From: Gordionus sp. m RMFG-2023
Taxonomy: Eukaryota > Nematomorpha > Gordioida > Chordodea > Parachordodidae
DNA length: 64,000 nucleotides
Reading direction: 5' to 3'
Assembly: GCF_954871325.1 (NCBI RefSeq)
Contig: NC_088775.1
Span: 6,363,561-6,427,560, forward strand
In this document: in pieces, positions 1 to 12,390 of the stretch
How positions within the stretch are numbered: position 1 is the first letter of the stretch
Layout of the letters: each line of letters begins with the position of its first letter
The notes under the pieces: model-generated
Database searches by the model: none
What the model saw: only the letters and a program-made list of their open reading frames with translations
What the model was told of the DNA's origin: nothing
Translations under genes and position numbers: made by a program

Positions 1-1300
1 ATTTGGCTGTTAGAAATTAACAGAACCAGTTATTCTTCATCCAGTCAAAGAAATTTGAAGACAAAAAACATATGATATATTTTTTTAAGCTATATGGCAT
101 ATATTTGAGAAGTCAATAATATTCATTTATGGTTCAGTGGCTTAACTACTGAGTGTGATTCTAGGACAGGACACTCACTAAAATGCATATTTAATATACA
201 TATATAAGTTATTTTTCTTGTGAATAGTTTATTTTATGAAACTTTTTTTTAGAAAAAGTGAAGAAAACAATATTATAGTTAACGCTTTATTTAAAAAAAT
301 AAAATCATATATATAAATTCTATATGATACTATAAAAATTTTATTCATTAAAACTTATCTGTGAATCAACCAATTACAGCGCTATCAGATATATCAAAAG
401 TTCTACCAAATACAACTTGAGATTAATACTGCGGGATGAAATTTTAACAGTGCCAAAATTGTTATGAATGATTTTTTAAAAATGCTAAAGAATATTGTCG
501 AAATTTTTAAAGTTGCCAAATTAGATGAAAATAAACCTTACAATGGCGTTAGGGAGTTTAAAATTCAAATTCCCATTCTAATTTGTAAAGGAGTATAAAA
601 TGTTTGTTGAAAAAAACGAAATATACCTAAAGGAAATAAAAACTGTTAAAATAGATATAAAATAAAAGCAATCTGGAAATGAACCTTGAGTATATTTATG
701 GAACCGGAATAGAGTATTATGGAACTTTCGGAAAAAGAGAACAGAACGTTCCTAAAAAAAAATAAAAATTTTATTATGAAAATTGCTTAATTTTTATTTC
801 ATGTTACTTAGTTTTTTTTTAAAATTATTTATAAAAATTTATATTAATTGATATCGATTGATGGATATATAATTATATTATTAATAATTGTTAAATTAAG
901 AGGAAAAAAAATTTGGAAAAGAATTATAAGTTTATCTTATTGTTTCGATGTAAATATTGATACATATTAAATGGTTAAATAAAGACTAATGAATGGTAAA
1001 ATATTTTTCTAAGAATGTTTCATGATATTCTAAGGCCTGTAACTTAAGGTTGTTCCAGGTCCATGAAAAAAATAAATTAATAGTATAACATAGTAAAACT
1101 TTTTTAAAGTGTGAAGAATATTTGTGGAATATCTATTATTTATTTTTCCTTAATCTACATATCACTTGAGTTAAAGTTGGCTGAATAATTGTAAGCAAAT
1201 GCTAAAATATGTCAATGTTTTGTACTTTATTATTTTTGACTTTAACCAGAATACTAGCTTAATTGTATATTAAATCCTTTTGATAGAGAGTATAAAGAAA
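1..1300. other. AT-rich intergenic DNA, no gene seen
   Basis: No reading frame with recognisable protein content on either strand. The first ~100 bases contain phrases (an aaccagttat-like motif) also seen in the degenerate ~270-bp repeat further right, so this may be an older unit of the same family, but I cannot align it convincingly. Confidence 0.5.
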
Positions 1301-1304
1301 GAAA

Positions 1305-2060
1305 AAAAATTGCCAAAATTTGCAATAGCTAAAAGGGAAATATAAAAACTGTATATCTGGCCTGAGCTAATATAGTGCCTTACTAGTATTTTTAAATTCT
1401 TCAATCAAATATGAGAACCACAAAAATAAACTGAGTTAATAACAAAATAAAAATCATCATTTCACGCTTTAATTGAAGAAACTTATTTTGAAACGTATAC
1501 AAAATAGGGCTTTATTAGTATATTTTATTGTATTATATATCTTGTTTAGTAGATGGTTTAAAGAAGATAAAATTACTGGTGAAATTTAAAAATTGTCATA
1601 ATTAGCATCATGCCATAACGGAGAATAAGTTTCAATTATCTGGTTTGCGTTAATATTTAGTGCCTTATTAATATATAGATTTCCAGCCATAAAATAAGTA
1701 ACGATACGAACCACAAGCACAATGATATCACGTCTTAAGGAAAGTCAGCCAAACATCTGGAAGCATTATCTTTGAAATTTATGTCAATAATTATAGGGCT
1801 CCGACCCGTTTGAAAGATAGTTTAAAGAAAAATATTATTAGCAAAATAAAAGAAAATCGCAAAGATTGACATCATGCTAGAAGGAAAATGATAGAAGCAA
1901 TGAACAATATCTAATGCATGAGTAGTTATTTACTAATTCCTCAATCAATTTTTCCAGTCAATAAATAAAACCAGTTATAAGCAATATAGAAATAAAAATT
2001 ACTACGCCTTAGGTTGAATCTAAAATATTGAATTTATTTTAAACCATTCTAAAATCAATT
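1305..2060 (+). repeat. Three head-to-tail units of a degenerate ~270-bp repeat
   Basis: Units start near 1305, 1590 and 1857. They share an ordered series of short motifs: a catcatgcc-like block, a block reading roughly gcgttaatatttagtgcct, a ttaattc-like block before a cagccataaa-like block, and attatagggct near the end of the first two. Single units of the same family appear near 5390-5515, 14880-15250 and 22760-23040. Identity is low, so this is an old satellite-like or non-autonomous transposon-derived repeat. Nothing in it suggests coding function. Confidence 0.45.
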
Positions 2061-2795
2061 TCGTTTAATAAAAATATTTTTTCGATAAATTTTTTAAAAA
2101 TAATAACTTTATGGGAGAGAAATAGCAGTTGTTCAAACCAATATCGGTTTAAAAAAACAATTTATTCATTTCTGCTGAAATATCTAATAAACTGGAAGAA
2201 AGCTCTTGTATAGAGGGACTTTGAGAAACATTATAAATGCAAAATACATAGAAGAAGAAGGTCCTAAGATTAAAAAATTTTCCTCTTTTTTTGTATAGAC
2301 TAATTAGCAAATTAAAATAAAATTTAACACAAGATAGCAATTTTAATTTTTTAAATATAAAAGAATTAAAACTTATATTGGCAATCAATATTACAGGGAT
2401 TAGTAATCTTGAGATTGTTAAAGAATTATTTGTTAAAAGTTTTGAAAATTATAAAGATTGTGTTACATCAGATTTTGTAAAATTTCTATACCTATACAAA
2501 AATGCATTTCCAAATGTTTTTAAAATATTCTGCATCAGTTTAGATCATCCACATCGAGCCGTGAGATGTTTAAAAAGCTAAAGGTAAAGTTTAGATATTC
2601 AAAAATAAATATATTTTATTTTAACAAATAAAAATCGGTGTTTATAAAATTTAAAAAAAATATAAGCTACGGATTTAAAAATATCATATAATATTTCCTT
2701 ATTATCTCTATGATCCGGTAATTCTTTAATAAAGTTGTTTGCATCAGATATAGAAATAAATTAGGCTCTCGTTTAAAATTTTAATAATGATTAGT
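2061..2795. other. AT-rich intergenic DNA, no gene seen
   Basis: Short open frames here (for example 2149-2388 minus and 2378-2581 plus) are A/T-driven and show no family motif. I see no repeat boundary that I could support. Confidence 0.5.
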
Positions 2796-2799
2796 GTAA

Positions 2800-3290
2800 C
2801 CAAGATGGCGTTTCCAGCTGATTTGCATTGATGTACACTTTTATGGAATGAATCGTCAGTCTAGGCATATATGTCATTGGTTGAACTAAGAGGAAAAAGG
2901 GAGCGTTTCGAAGAAACACTTGTAATTCCCTTTTATGATTTTAAATTGAATTTTTTGTTTGAGGGAAAGGGACTCGTTTTTAAACACCGTTATTATTGAA
3001 ATTTTTTTTTACCCAATTTTAAAATTTTAGGGATCTGAGACTGGGGTTTCCCAAAACACTAAAAATTAGAGGGATAAAAAATAAAAGAATTTAAAAGGGA
3101 CCCATATTCGTTGCATTTTTTGATTTCTTGGAGTTCCAAGAGACGGGAAATGAGGTAACACATGATACATCCTAGACAAGTCTTTTGCCGCGGAGCTAAG
3201 ATGGAAGATGTTAAAAACATGCCACCGGGGCGCTTACCATCCTCATTTAGGAAACCTAACTGCTCCAAACTATTTGGGGAAACCGGCCGA
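2800..3290 (-). mobile_element. RLE-LINE 3' fragment (restriction-like endonuclease part)
   Basis: Read on the minus strand, 3268-3059 gives a stretch with LGFLNEDGKRPGGM. This resembles the EPVGL-x-R-x-DGKRPDG motif in the C-terminal restriction-like endonuclease of a LINE family common in invertebrates, the same family as the copy at about 5520-9550. Downstream text on the minus strand continues in shifting frames with faint similarity to the end of that protein. The PD of the endonuclease motif reads PG here, and the copy lacks everything 5' of the endonuclease. It is a short dead fragment. The alternative, a chance resemblance, is possible because only about 25 residues are really informative. 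Confidence 0.45.
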
Positions 3291-3410
3291 AATCAAAGAT
3301 TTGCCGATCAACCTATTAGATTGTCATCTCGCAAAAAACTGCCACTGAATTTAAGGCAAGAGAAACAATGCCTAAAGATAATACAACTTCAAAAATGTAT
3401 GTTTATTAAA

Positions 3411-4376
3411 TAGTTTGCTGCAAATGGGTTTTTTCCGGCAATTTGTTTTCACCTTTAATTCATTTTTTTTTTGAGCTTTCTTTTAAAATTTAAAAATCTT
3501 ACTAGAAATATATTCCAGCATGTTTAAAGTACCTACTTTATGAATTTCAGACAATTTTGATATGAACTTTTGAACTTAATATTATTTATATTGGTTTTTG
3601 AATAGAGTTTTTAAATATTATAATTAACTCGAAGTTTAATGGTAAAAAAATTGTTAAACATATCATAAGATATGTATTTTAAACATGTTGAAATTTATGG
3701 TAAAAATTAGATTTTTAACCCTTCAATACTCCGGTGAAAAAAATGACGTTAGTACTCGGGTGGGGTTTAAAAGACCCCAATTTCAAATGTATATATCTCC
3801 AGTAATATTCATTATTTTCATTTGATATTTGGATATAAAATAGATCTAACCTTATGCTTGATAAAATATTTAAATATTATTTCTTAAGCCTAGATTAAAG
3901 ATGATGAGGATAATTATAATTTGTGCCAAAATTTTTTAAAAAAGCTTACTTTTTTAAAATTTCAAATATAAAATTTAAAAAAAAACTTATCCATCATATA
4001 ATCATGATAATTCTTAATACTTTATTCTTCAATATAAAAAAAATTACACTAATGCATTCAAATATAAAAAAAAATATAGAACAAATTTACTCTGGTGGGG
4101 TCTCACAAACCCCAATCAGTCACAAAATGCTTATATCTTAAAAACTACTCAACCGAAATATATGAAATTTGGAATATAGATTCTAAGATATATTTGATGA
4201 AGCTACTGAAGAATCCAGATCATAATATTTAACCGTTTATGTAATATCATTTCTAGCATGCCTGGGGTTTCATATATCTTACCAGAGTATTGAAGGGTTA
4301 AATTTATAAAAAGGCTCTTAAAAAATAATTTCAAGTTTGAAAAATAACTTTGCCGGAAAAAACACATTACCGCTAA
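3411..4376. mobile_element. Inverted-repeat MITE (family B), interrupted by another MITE
   Basis: The left end reads tgctgcaaatgggttttttcc and the right end reads ccggaaaaaacacattaccg followed by ctaa, so the termini are imperfect inverted repeats of roughly 25 bp. The body (a ttccagcatg block and flanking text) matches two other copies in the window at 10240-10601 and 50117-50492. Without the inserted element this copy is about 380 bp, the same size as the others. The inserted element occupies 3715-4301. Superfamily not determined. Confidence 0.65.
3715..4301. mobile_element. TTAA-flanked MITE, piggyBac-like termini
   Basis: TTAA is found at 3715-3718 and 4298-4301. Immediately inside are CCCTTCAATACTCCGGT on the left and, on the complementary strand at the right, CCCTTCAATACTCTGGT: 16 of 17 positions match. 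TTAA target duplication plus a CCC start is the signature of the piggyBac superfamily. Both ends also carry subterminal copies of a ggtggggt...ccccaa motif. The ~580-bp interior has no transposase coding, so it is non-autonomous. It sits inside the family B MITE at 3411-4376 and is therefore younger than it. Confidence 0.8.
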
Positions 4377-4984
4377 CATATATACTAATCCAAAATACCA
4401 TTCAAATAACAGAACATTGAGTTAATTATAACTTCAAACAAAAATGAATCGTTTTCACCATTAAAAAGAATTATTAAATCAGATAAACGCTCAATTAGGG
4501 ATATAAGGAAGGGTAACTTAGTTTTATTAGGATATAGATAAAACATAATCGACACTACTAATTTTGGAAATTTTTTTATTTTACGGTATGATCTCAAATA
4601 AAATTATATTGTTAATGCTTTTTTTTTGTTAGTTTTACACTAGTCAATCATTGATCATAATATCAATTGTAAAATATATAAATATTTTCATAATTACATA
4701 TATTTTATAATTGAATCCATAGCAAGTATTACACAAACACAATTAAACTATATCAACGTTATATAATATTTGTAAAATGAAAACATATTTGATCATAATT
4801 ATATTTTTTGTATATTTTTATATGCACCATTTTTTTAATATTGTATATTTCCATTTTATGTTCAAATATTCGTTCTATGATATTAAAAAAAATTTCTTAA
4901 ATTCCCCTCCAAAATTTTTATCTGCCCCACACCACCATATGGATGATGCGATGATGCTAGAATTAGGGCTGGGCTTTATACTTT
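4377..4984. other. AT-rich intergenic DNA, no gene seen
   Basis: No supported feature. The open frames at 4385-4597 minus and 4777-5031 plus are hydrophobic A/T-driven translations without motifs. Confidence 0.5.
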
Positions 4985-5519
4985 TATTAAAAAAAAAATT
5001 AATCGGTAATATTGATTTTCTAATTTTTTAACAAATCATAATTAAAAAATTGAATAAAAAAGTGAAAGGATATTTACTCAATCAAAATATCATTAATCCT
5101 TTGGAGAATAATTAATTTCTAAATATAAATTTATTTCTTTAAGAATGACCCCTATTTAATTCTTCTCAGCTACCATCCGTTTCGATACATCAAAAATATT
5201 TAAAAAAATTCTAAACCTCATCTAAATCTATGATAAGAAAAACAACTACTTAATCACACTATAAACTGTAAAGCCTCATAAATTTGAAGAGCCTCCTCAA
5301 AATTTTGAATTTTTTTTTATACGAAATATTTATATAAAGTTATAGAAATAGAGATATTATCAAATACAAATTAAAATGTGCATAGTGTAAGAACGAAAAA
5401 AAATATAAGTATTGACTGGTTGCGTTAATATTTAATGCACATAGTAATTATTAATTCATATATCAGTTTCGCAGCCATAGAAAATGAAAAATAATGAATG
5501 AAAATCCATTCAATTGAGC

Positions 5520-8500
5520 AAATCATTTTTAAAAAATTGTTATATACATTTTATTTTGTTGTGAAAAAAATACGCATTTAAATTGCTGATATTTATATAA
5601 ATATTAGTAAACTTTTCTTTTAATATTATTCACATAAAAAGTTTGACAAATCCAATTTAATATAACATACTAAAGCATTTTAATAATACATAGGTAATAT
5701 CAAACCATTAAAACCACAAAAATTTACCAAATAGAAGTGTCTAGTTAAGTTTATACTGATATAAGCATGTTTAACTGCGTATATAAGATCACAATTTTTT
5801 AAAAAAATTATAATTAAATAGATGAGACTGATGATAACCTAAGAGAATAATTAAAAACAGTCATTCTATAAAACCAGAAAAGGAGCCACAAGTGGCAAAA
5901 AATTAATTAATTGTCAAATACCTCCAAATCATTGTTACTACTTATCTAATAGATTGTTATACATACATATATTTTCAACTGCATACCATGCTTTTATTAT
6001 GATATACTCTGTCTACATCATACACCTTCAATATATATGCCGCATGTTATCATTCTAAATATATGTCAAATCATATCTCCTATTTTGAATCCTCTTATTT
6101 ATTAATAAGTGGATTAACATATAAAAATTTTAAATGCATGATTGTCCGCCCATATGTAATAATTCTTCAAACAAAACCCAATCAATGATGTTTCTAATTC
6201 ATGGTCCTCCATCAAATGTAAATGGATTTCAAATACATACCAACTGCATTCCATAATAGGTCAACATAATTATGCCTACAGATATGCATTATCATTCTTA
6301 TATGATTTTTTAAGTTATTTTGTTTATTAAAAAAATATGATAATGATTTATAAATCCTAATGTCTATGATATTCTTAAAACAACTAGACCCAAATTATTC
6401 TACTATTTCACAGATTCCTATTGCAATTTTTAATATGGTTTACCTTGTCCTCATCTTACTTAATTTATACATATTATATATATGTCTACATTTGTCACCT
6501 TTCCTACATTAAACATCCAGCATAAATTATCATTCTAAATTTTTAAATATATGTCAAATTTTATCTATCATTTTGATCACCCTGAATTCTATGTAATAAT
6601 TAGAGTGTTGGCAAATAAAAATTTTAATGCATGAAATATGCCCCTTATGCAATAAATCTATAAATATTACCAAAGCCAGAAAGTTTCAAATCCATGGTCA
6701 CCCATCCTCCAGATGTTGAGGTTCAGGCATACCAAGTATAACGCCCACAGATCCTCCTCCATTCAGTCTACTAAATCTAGCCAGCCCTCCCTCTCCTATT
6801 GGTACTACTGATTTGTCTCCCAGCCAACAAACTCCCAACATACAATCATGGGCAAATGATTTTTTTTATCTCTACTCAACTTTCCTACCATATCTCGCAT
6901 ACCACGGGGTGCTCGCAATTCTTTTGCAGACTCCTTCAACAAGTTAATCCTTTTAACATTAAACAATCCGGGAAACCTTTCCAATTGGAAAAACTTACTA
7001 TGTTTTACCAATTTCACTCTTAAAATTGCTGAAAATAAAAATATCCTATTATCCAAATATATTAAATCATCAATATCCCTATTCAACCCGGATTCCAAAC
7101 AAACCACTACACCCTGTACCCATCCATCCAATCCACTCTCCATTGCCCATGGGGCTAAAATAATTTTAAATAATAAACAGCCTTAATATAAACTCAGCCC
7201 TCTGGGCTATGACCTCTGAAGACTCCTTAGCTCCTAACAATGAGTCTACCTAAGAAGCTTTGCTTCTAAAACTCCCTATATGTAATTCAGAATATGCCTT
7301 CTCAAGCCAAATCGATCATATAGCCCCCGAAATCAATATTGATGAGATAATCAAAGCCGTTAGATTTTTTAAAAGAGACTCCTCTGGAGGTCTTGATGGC
7401 ATTCGTGCTATCTTCATACAAAACATTTTAAAACTCAACATTTCTTGTAGAGCTCTTTTACAGAACCTTACCAGGTTACTAAATTTAGTTCTTAATGGAC
7501 CCCTCCCATCACCTATCATTCCTATTCTCTTTGGTGCCTGCCTTATAGCCCTCAAAAAAAGGGGAGGTATTCGCCCAAAAGCTGTCGGGTCGTTCTTCCG
7601 AAGAACCGTCTCTAAGATCATGCTTCACGAATAAAGGAGTCCCCTTCTTCATTCTTGTCGCCACTTCCAGTTGGATTTGGTGTTCCTGAAGGCTCTGAAA
7701 TTTCCGCTCACCTTGCTTGTTTAACTATAGCTAACTGTATACCTGACGACGTGGTCCTTAAACTAGATCTCAACAATTCATTTAATACAATAAACGCCAA
7801 CACTTCGTTCCTCTATTTTGCAACCTATACCCCGAATACTCTATTTACATCCTCCACAGCTATTCGAGCCATTCTTTTTTAAAATACAATAATAACATAA
7901 GTGTACCTCAGGAGGCAATTCAGCAAGGTGACCCCTTAGGCCCAGTCCTCTCTTGCATCGGGATCCACAAGATAATCCAGGAAATTCAATCTGGGCTAAC
8001 CTTCTACCTCGAATCATGTCCATTCCCCTCATCATTGAGAATCTCTCTCATATAACTGGACTATCTCTTAATCTCCCCAAATGTGAGATTTGTTTCCTAA
8101 ATCTCACTTCTGTCCCTTCAGACATGGCATATCACGTCATCAACATAGACGAGATGACTCACCTTAGATCACCCATAGGAGGTGAAAAAGCCATCGAGAC
8201 ATTTTTAAACAAATCCCTCAACAATTTATCCAAATTAAATACATTATTTAATTACCTTTCAGCCCATCAATCTTTTTTTTAATAAAAAATTATTTCAACA
8301 TACCTAAAATCCTTTACGTCCTGAGATCCTCTCCGATCTTTAAATGCCGTGACTTCCTCGTTTCTCATGAAACCCAAATTAAGGGTCTCCTTAAAAACAT
8401 ATTAAACCTTAAATTTTCCAATTCATCTTGGCTTCAGTCCACTCTTCCCAGCAAGTCTGGTAGTATTGGTATCCGATCCCCGATACAACTTTCCTTCTCA

Positions 8501-9550
8501 GCTTTTATCTCATCTCGTCTTGCTGCACAATCTATCATCGACAATGGATCCACTCCTTCAGACACTGACCTCTTACAGGCCTTCACCATCTGGGACAGCA
8601 ACTGCTCACCCATCCTTTGTCGTCCGGCTTCCAGCATTCAGAAAGACTGGGATGCTCCTCTGATCGCCCGTTCCGTTGAATACCTTATTTCGAATAGGCC
8701 CTTTGAGGACAATCCTGATAGTTTAGTATTATATGCAAGCTCAGGTTACGAATGCCTCGAAGCCATCCCCAGTTCCAACCTAGGCCTCCTCTTGTCTGGA
8801 GAACAGCTACGCATTTCCATAGCCTTCCGCCATGGCTGTAATGCCGTGATTCCCTCCATTTGCATCGACTGTGGCCATCCCATTGAATCGTGCCATCCCT
8901 TGCACTGCAAGTTCTCCCACGGAAACCGCACCATAAATCTATTAACAACATCCTCCTAGCTGCTCTTAAAAAAGTTAATATCCCATCCACCCTCGAACCA
9001 GTGGGCCTCTCAAACGAAAACGCCATACGCCCCTATGGCATATCTCTCATTCCCTGGACTAATGGTCTTCCCCTAGCTTGGGACTATACCTGTGTTGATT
9101 TTGCCGGCATGCCCAACCTCTCATTTTCTGTCATCGAAAAGGCCGAAATCCTAAAAAAAACAAATATGCTTGGCTCACTCCCCCAATCGTTACCAATACC
9201 CTAGGCATGTTCAGAAGTGATGCTCTCAATTTCATCAAAACTATAGGAAAAAAATGAGGCAGATCTCAGGGGACCCCAATGAAGGATTTTACATTCGTCA
9301 GCAGATTTCCCTGGAATCTGCCGGTCCAATTTTTTAAGCATTCACTCTTCTCTAGGGTGATTTGTACCCTTTTTTTAAACATTTTATAACTTTTTTTTTT
9401 ATCCCATTTCACTTTTATACATGCATATTTTTTAATTCATTTTTTATATATCATTAGTTTTATATATATATATATTTTTATTTATAATTCGTAAATGAAA
9501 AATTTGTGAAAATTTGTTACTTAAATAAAACTATATGATACAAAAAAAAA
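5520..9550 (+). mobile_element. LINE with restriction-like endonuclease (RLE-LINE), degenerate
   Basis: A retrotransposon with reverse transcriptase and a C-terminal restriction-like endonuclease, of a type found in many invertebrate genomes. In order: a non-coding leader with two ~480-bp repeats; from about 7170 a pre-RT region (SALWAMTSEDSLAP), then SSGGLDGIRAIFIQNIL (7380-7440) and RPKAVGSFFRR (7573-7605); RT motif A as VLKLDLNNSFNTINA (7751-7800); motif B QQGDPLGPVL (7921-7950); GLSLNLPKCEICFLN (8056-8100). Then comes a CxxC...HxxHC zinc motif (8861-8925) and the endonuclease EPVGL...WDYTCVD (8997-9100). The 3' end is an A-rich tail near 9540. It is dead: about six or more frame breaks, the catalytic YLDD of motif C reads YLES (around 8005), and the endonuclease PD reads PY. 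It inserted into duplication copy 1 after the duplication. Clade assignment (R2/NeSL-like) is from family knowledge, not proven. Confidence 0.8.
5940..6760 (+). repeat. Two tandem ~480-bp repeats in the RLE-LINE leader
   Basis: The block around 6035-6290 (ttatcattctaaatatatgtcaaat ... tttaatgcatg ... ttcatggtcctccatc ... cataccaa ... gcctacagat) recurs in the same order at 6510-6760 (ttatcattctaaat ... tatgtcaaatt ... tttaatgcatg ... atccatggtcacccatcc ... cataccaa ... gcccacagat). Offset is about 475-480 bases. Tandem 5' repeats are known as promoter units in several LINE families; that role here is inference. Confidence 0.55.
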
Positions 9551-10009
9551 TACTAATTGAATTTTTAATTTGTTTTTTTTAAAAAAAATACTTCTTGGAA
9601 AGGGGATTGAGTGAAAAATTATTTTCTGATTGAAGTATACTTAAAATATAAGTGCCTCATTGCAAATTTAATGATGCATTTACTTCCTAATCCCCCTTCC
9701 CCATTAAGGTTCTAAATTATTATTTTGATATAATTATTTTCACAGCTTAAATTAATTGTTTGCAGTTTTTTATATTCAAAATATATTCTTTAAATGAATT
9801 ATTTTGCAGTTTCTTTAAAAAAAAAGAAATAAAAGCCGATCCATAAAAATATACACTTATTTTCAACATATAATAATTTTAACCTATAATTCTTTCTAAC
9901 TTTGAACTTTTGTCCCTTTCCCATGTTACCTGTTCTACGTAGTTATCTCCAGGGAAAAATTTTCTCGGAATAGTAAAAAGGTTTATTAAACAATGATATC
10001 CACAAGTTT

Positions 10010-10180
10010 TGTTAAATGGTTAGATCTATGCCGATTTTTAAATGGCTGACTCAATATTTTAGATAGAAAAATATTGTCTACCACTCGAAATTTCTCTATG
10101 TCTTAACCGTTGGGCTATCTATGATAAAAATCTTCATGCTGGCGTCTTTTAAAAATTGACACAAATAGAGCCGTTTATCC
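10010..10180. mobile_element. Hairpin MITE (family C, AACGGCTC ends), copy 1
   Basis: Starts tgttaaatgg, ends gagccgttta. The interior reads out to near-complementary halves (gatttttaaatggctgactcaatatttt on one side, ttttaaaaattgacac on the other), so the element can fold on itself. The orthologous copy in the other duplication arm is at 23522-23732, so it predates the duplication. Confidence 0.6.
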
Positions 10181-10239
10181 ACTTTGATATTAACTTTTCA
10201 AATATTGCAAATAAAATTTTATTTTAAATAATATCTATG

Positions 10240-10601
10240 TTAGAAGCAATTAGTTTTTTCCTGCAATGTGTTAATTTTATAATTTTAAATCATTTTTGAG
10301 GGCGTATTTTTAAATTTAAAAGTATGATTTTAGCGAAAATATATTCCAGCATGGTTAAAATACCTATATTAGGAGTTGCAGATAAATTTACCTAAATTTG
10401 TATGAAAAATCTATGGAAAAAAATAATAAATATAAAATCAAAGATTCTTGGCAAGATTATCTCTAATATATAGGGTAGGTAATCCAAACATAATGGAATA
10501 CATATCCGTTAAAATGAGATTTTTATATTTAATAAAACGAGCTAAAAAGTGATTTAAAGTTTAAAAAATAACATATTTCTAGAAAAAACCCATTTCCGCT
10601 A
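10240..10601. mobile_element. Inverted-repeat MITE (family B), copy in duplication arm 1
   Basis: Shares with 3411-4376 and 50117-50492 the cctgcaatg-type left end, the ttccagcatg body motif, the taggta-type centre and the right end gaaaaaacccatttccgcta. The matching position of duplication copy 2 (about 23800) has only a short remnant-like stretch, so this element either inserted after the duplication or was largely deleted from copy 2. Confidence 0.6.
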
Positions 10602-10897
10602 CATAAAAAACTGCATTTCAATAAAAAATAAAAAATTTAATTTAAAAAATGAACTATAATAATATTATAAGACTGTGCATTTCAATTAAAAAAAACTAAG
10701 CAATTAGTTCTCCTTTAAAAAATTTTTCATGGCGTTATCCATTATATTATCGACATTTTGAAAAATACTATAAATTTTATTTATAATTAAGTGATATAAT
10801 AATTTTTATTATTTATTTTTTTAAAATTCATAGCGGATGCGCATTATAAATAATTAGTTAAAATATACGCTAAATCTTATTGGTCAATTCATAATTT

Positions 10898-12390
10898 ATG
10901 GAAGAACAGCAACCTTGTTTAAAATATTCCTCTATAGAATTACTTGACAATCAAAATAAATTGGGTGATTAAAGTTTTCTGTATAATTATTTTAATTTCA
11001 GGACTCACCGGGAATTTATTTGGAGTAATTTTCCAATTTAATCCATCCGTAATCATTGATTTATGCGCTCATTTCAAGAGTTTCATTAAACATGGGAAGA
11101 ATTTGATTAAAACCGCGAAGAGATCAACTGGAAAATGGTTTAGTAATAAATCGCCGACTCTAATTATTTCGTCTTCAAACCATCAAAATTTGTTTTCAAT
11201 AAATACAAGGTGTGGAAATAATTGTATATTCTCCTCCAACAGAATAAAGCATAATGTTAATGTTAATCAATATTTGTTAAAGTGGTTTTTCTTAATAAAT
11301 TTTATGAATATTTTTGGCTTGATAATTGCACCTTTGCTCAAAATTTATGGGCGTGAGCATTTAGAAAATCCCTTTTGGACTTTCTAAAGGTTGGATAACA
11401 TATTTGGCACATTATCATTATCCCATATCAAAATCATTGTTAAATTTTGGTTTCTTCATATATTTGCTCTTCTTCGCGAACCAACTGATTGCGGTTGTAT
11501 TTCCATTCAACTATAATTTATTAGTTAATGTTAAAAGAGTCAGAATTGCTATGCTTTTGAGTCTCACATACTCGATCATATGGTATTTTCCTCTTTACAA
11601 ATGGTTTACTTTATATAAAACAAAAGCATGTATAACCTCAGTAAGCGGAGGAAATAAATCTTATACAGAAGATTATGTCTATTATTATCTAATCCGAAAA
11701 TTTAAACCCCTGGATACTAATTCTAAATACCTTTGGATAGCTTACCAAATTTGTAGCGAGGTTTTTACTGTTCTAATGCCCTTTTCTCTGATGATTATAT
11801 GCAAGGTCATACTTATCAAAAGAGGTATATAAGTTGCGGATAATATTTATAAATCATACAATAGTAAGCATGTTATAAGCATGTCTATCAACGAAATTAA
11901 AGAAGACTTTAATAATAATAAAAGTAATGTTGCCAATTTAAAAAAATCTGATTTCCATTTAATTGATCCAATTGGGGATGATCCCATTCTTACTCAAAAT
12001 AATAATTTAACTGAAAATGGATTAAAGCTAACTGGATCTCCAACTAAAACAGTGATTCGTGAACCTTCTAGAATAGATTCCTCAAATAGATGGCATTCTA
12101 AAAAGCTATCTGAAAATAAACAGAACATAAGAACGTTAACGATCTTAACATTTCAATTTGTATTTTTTCTGCTACCAGTATCAGTCTTTCGAATGGTTTC
12201 AGATATTTTGAGCATGAAATATTCTAATAAAGTTCTAGCTAATATTTTTATCTTTTTTATAGTATTAGATTATATGTATGTTGGTTGTACCTTTTATTTA
12301 AACCTATTGTTCAATTCCAATTACAGAAACTTGGTCATCGAAAGATTGAAGAATTACACCAGAATTTTAAAGAATAATTTTCAAAATTGA
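10898..12390 (+). pseudogene. Divergent 7TM receptor, broken (copy 1 of pair)
   Basis: Paralogue of the gene at 24141-25623. Conceptually a seven-transmembrane receptor: TM1 with GLTGNLFG, a ~75-residue first intracellular loop, TM2 (YLLKWFFLINF), TM3 ending ANQLIAVVFPF at the usual DRY...P position, TM4 with a Trp (SLTYSIIW), TM5, a basic third loop, TM6 with FFLLPVS and TM7 ending FYLNLLFNSNYR. The ATG at 10898 matches the start of the partner. Three lesions are visible against the partner: two bases missing near 10950, one extra T near 11378, and a TAA in place of AAA at about 11830. Receptor fragments are therefore readable only as separate frames (10944-11387, 11404-11832, 11881-12390). 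Likely a dead copy, unless these are assembly errors. Confidence 0.75.
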
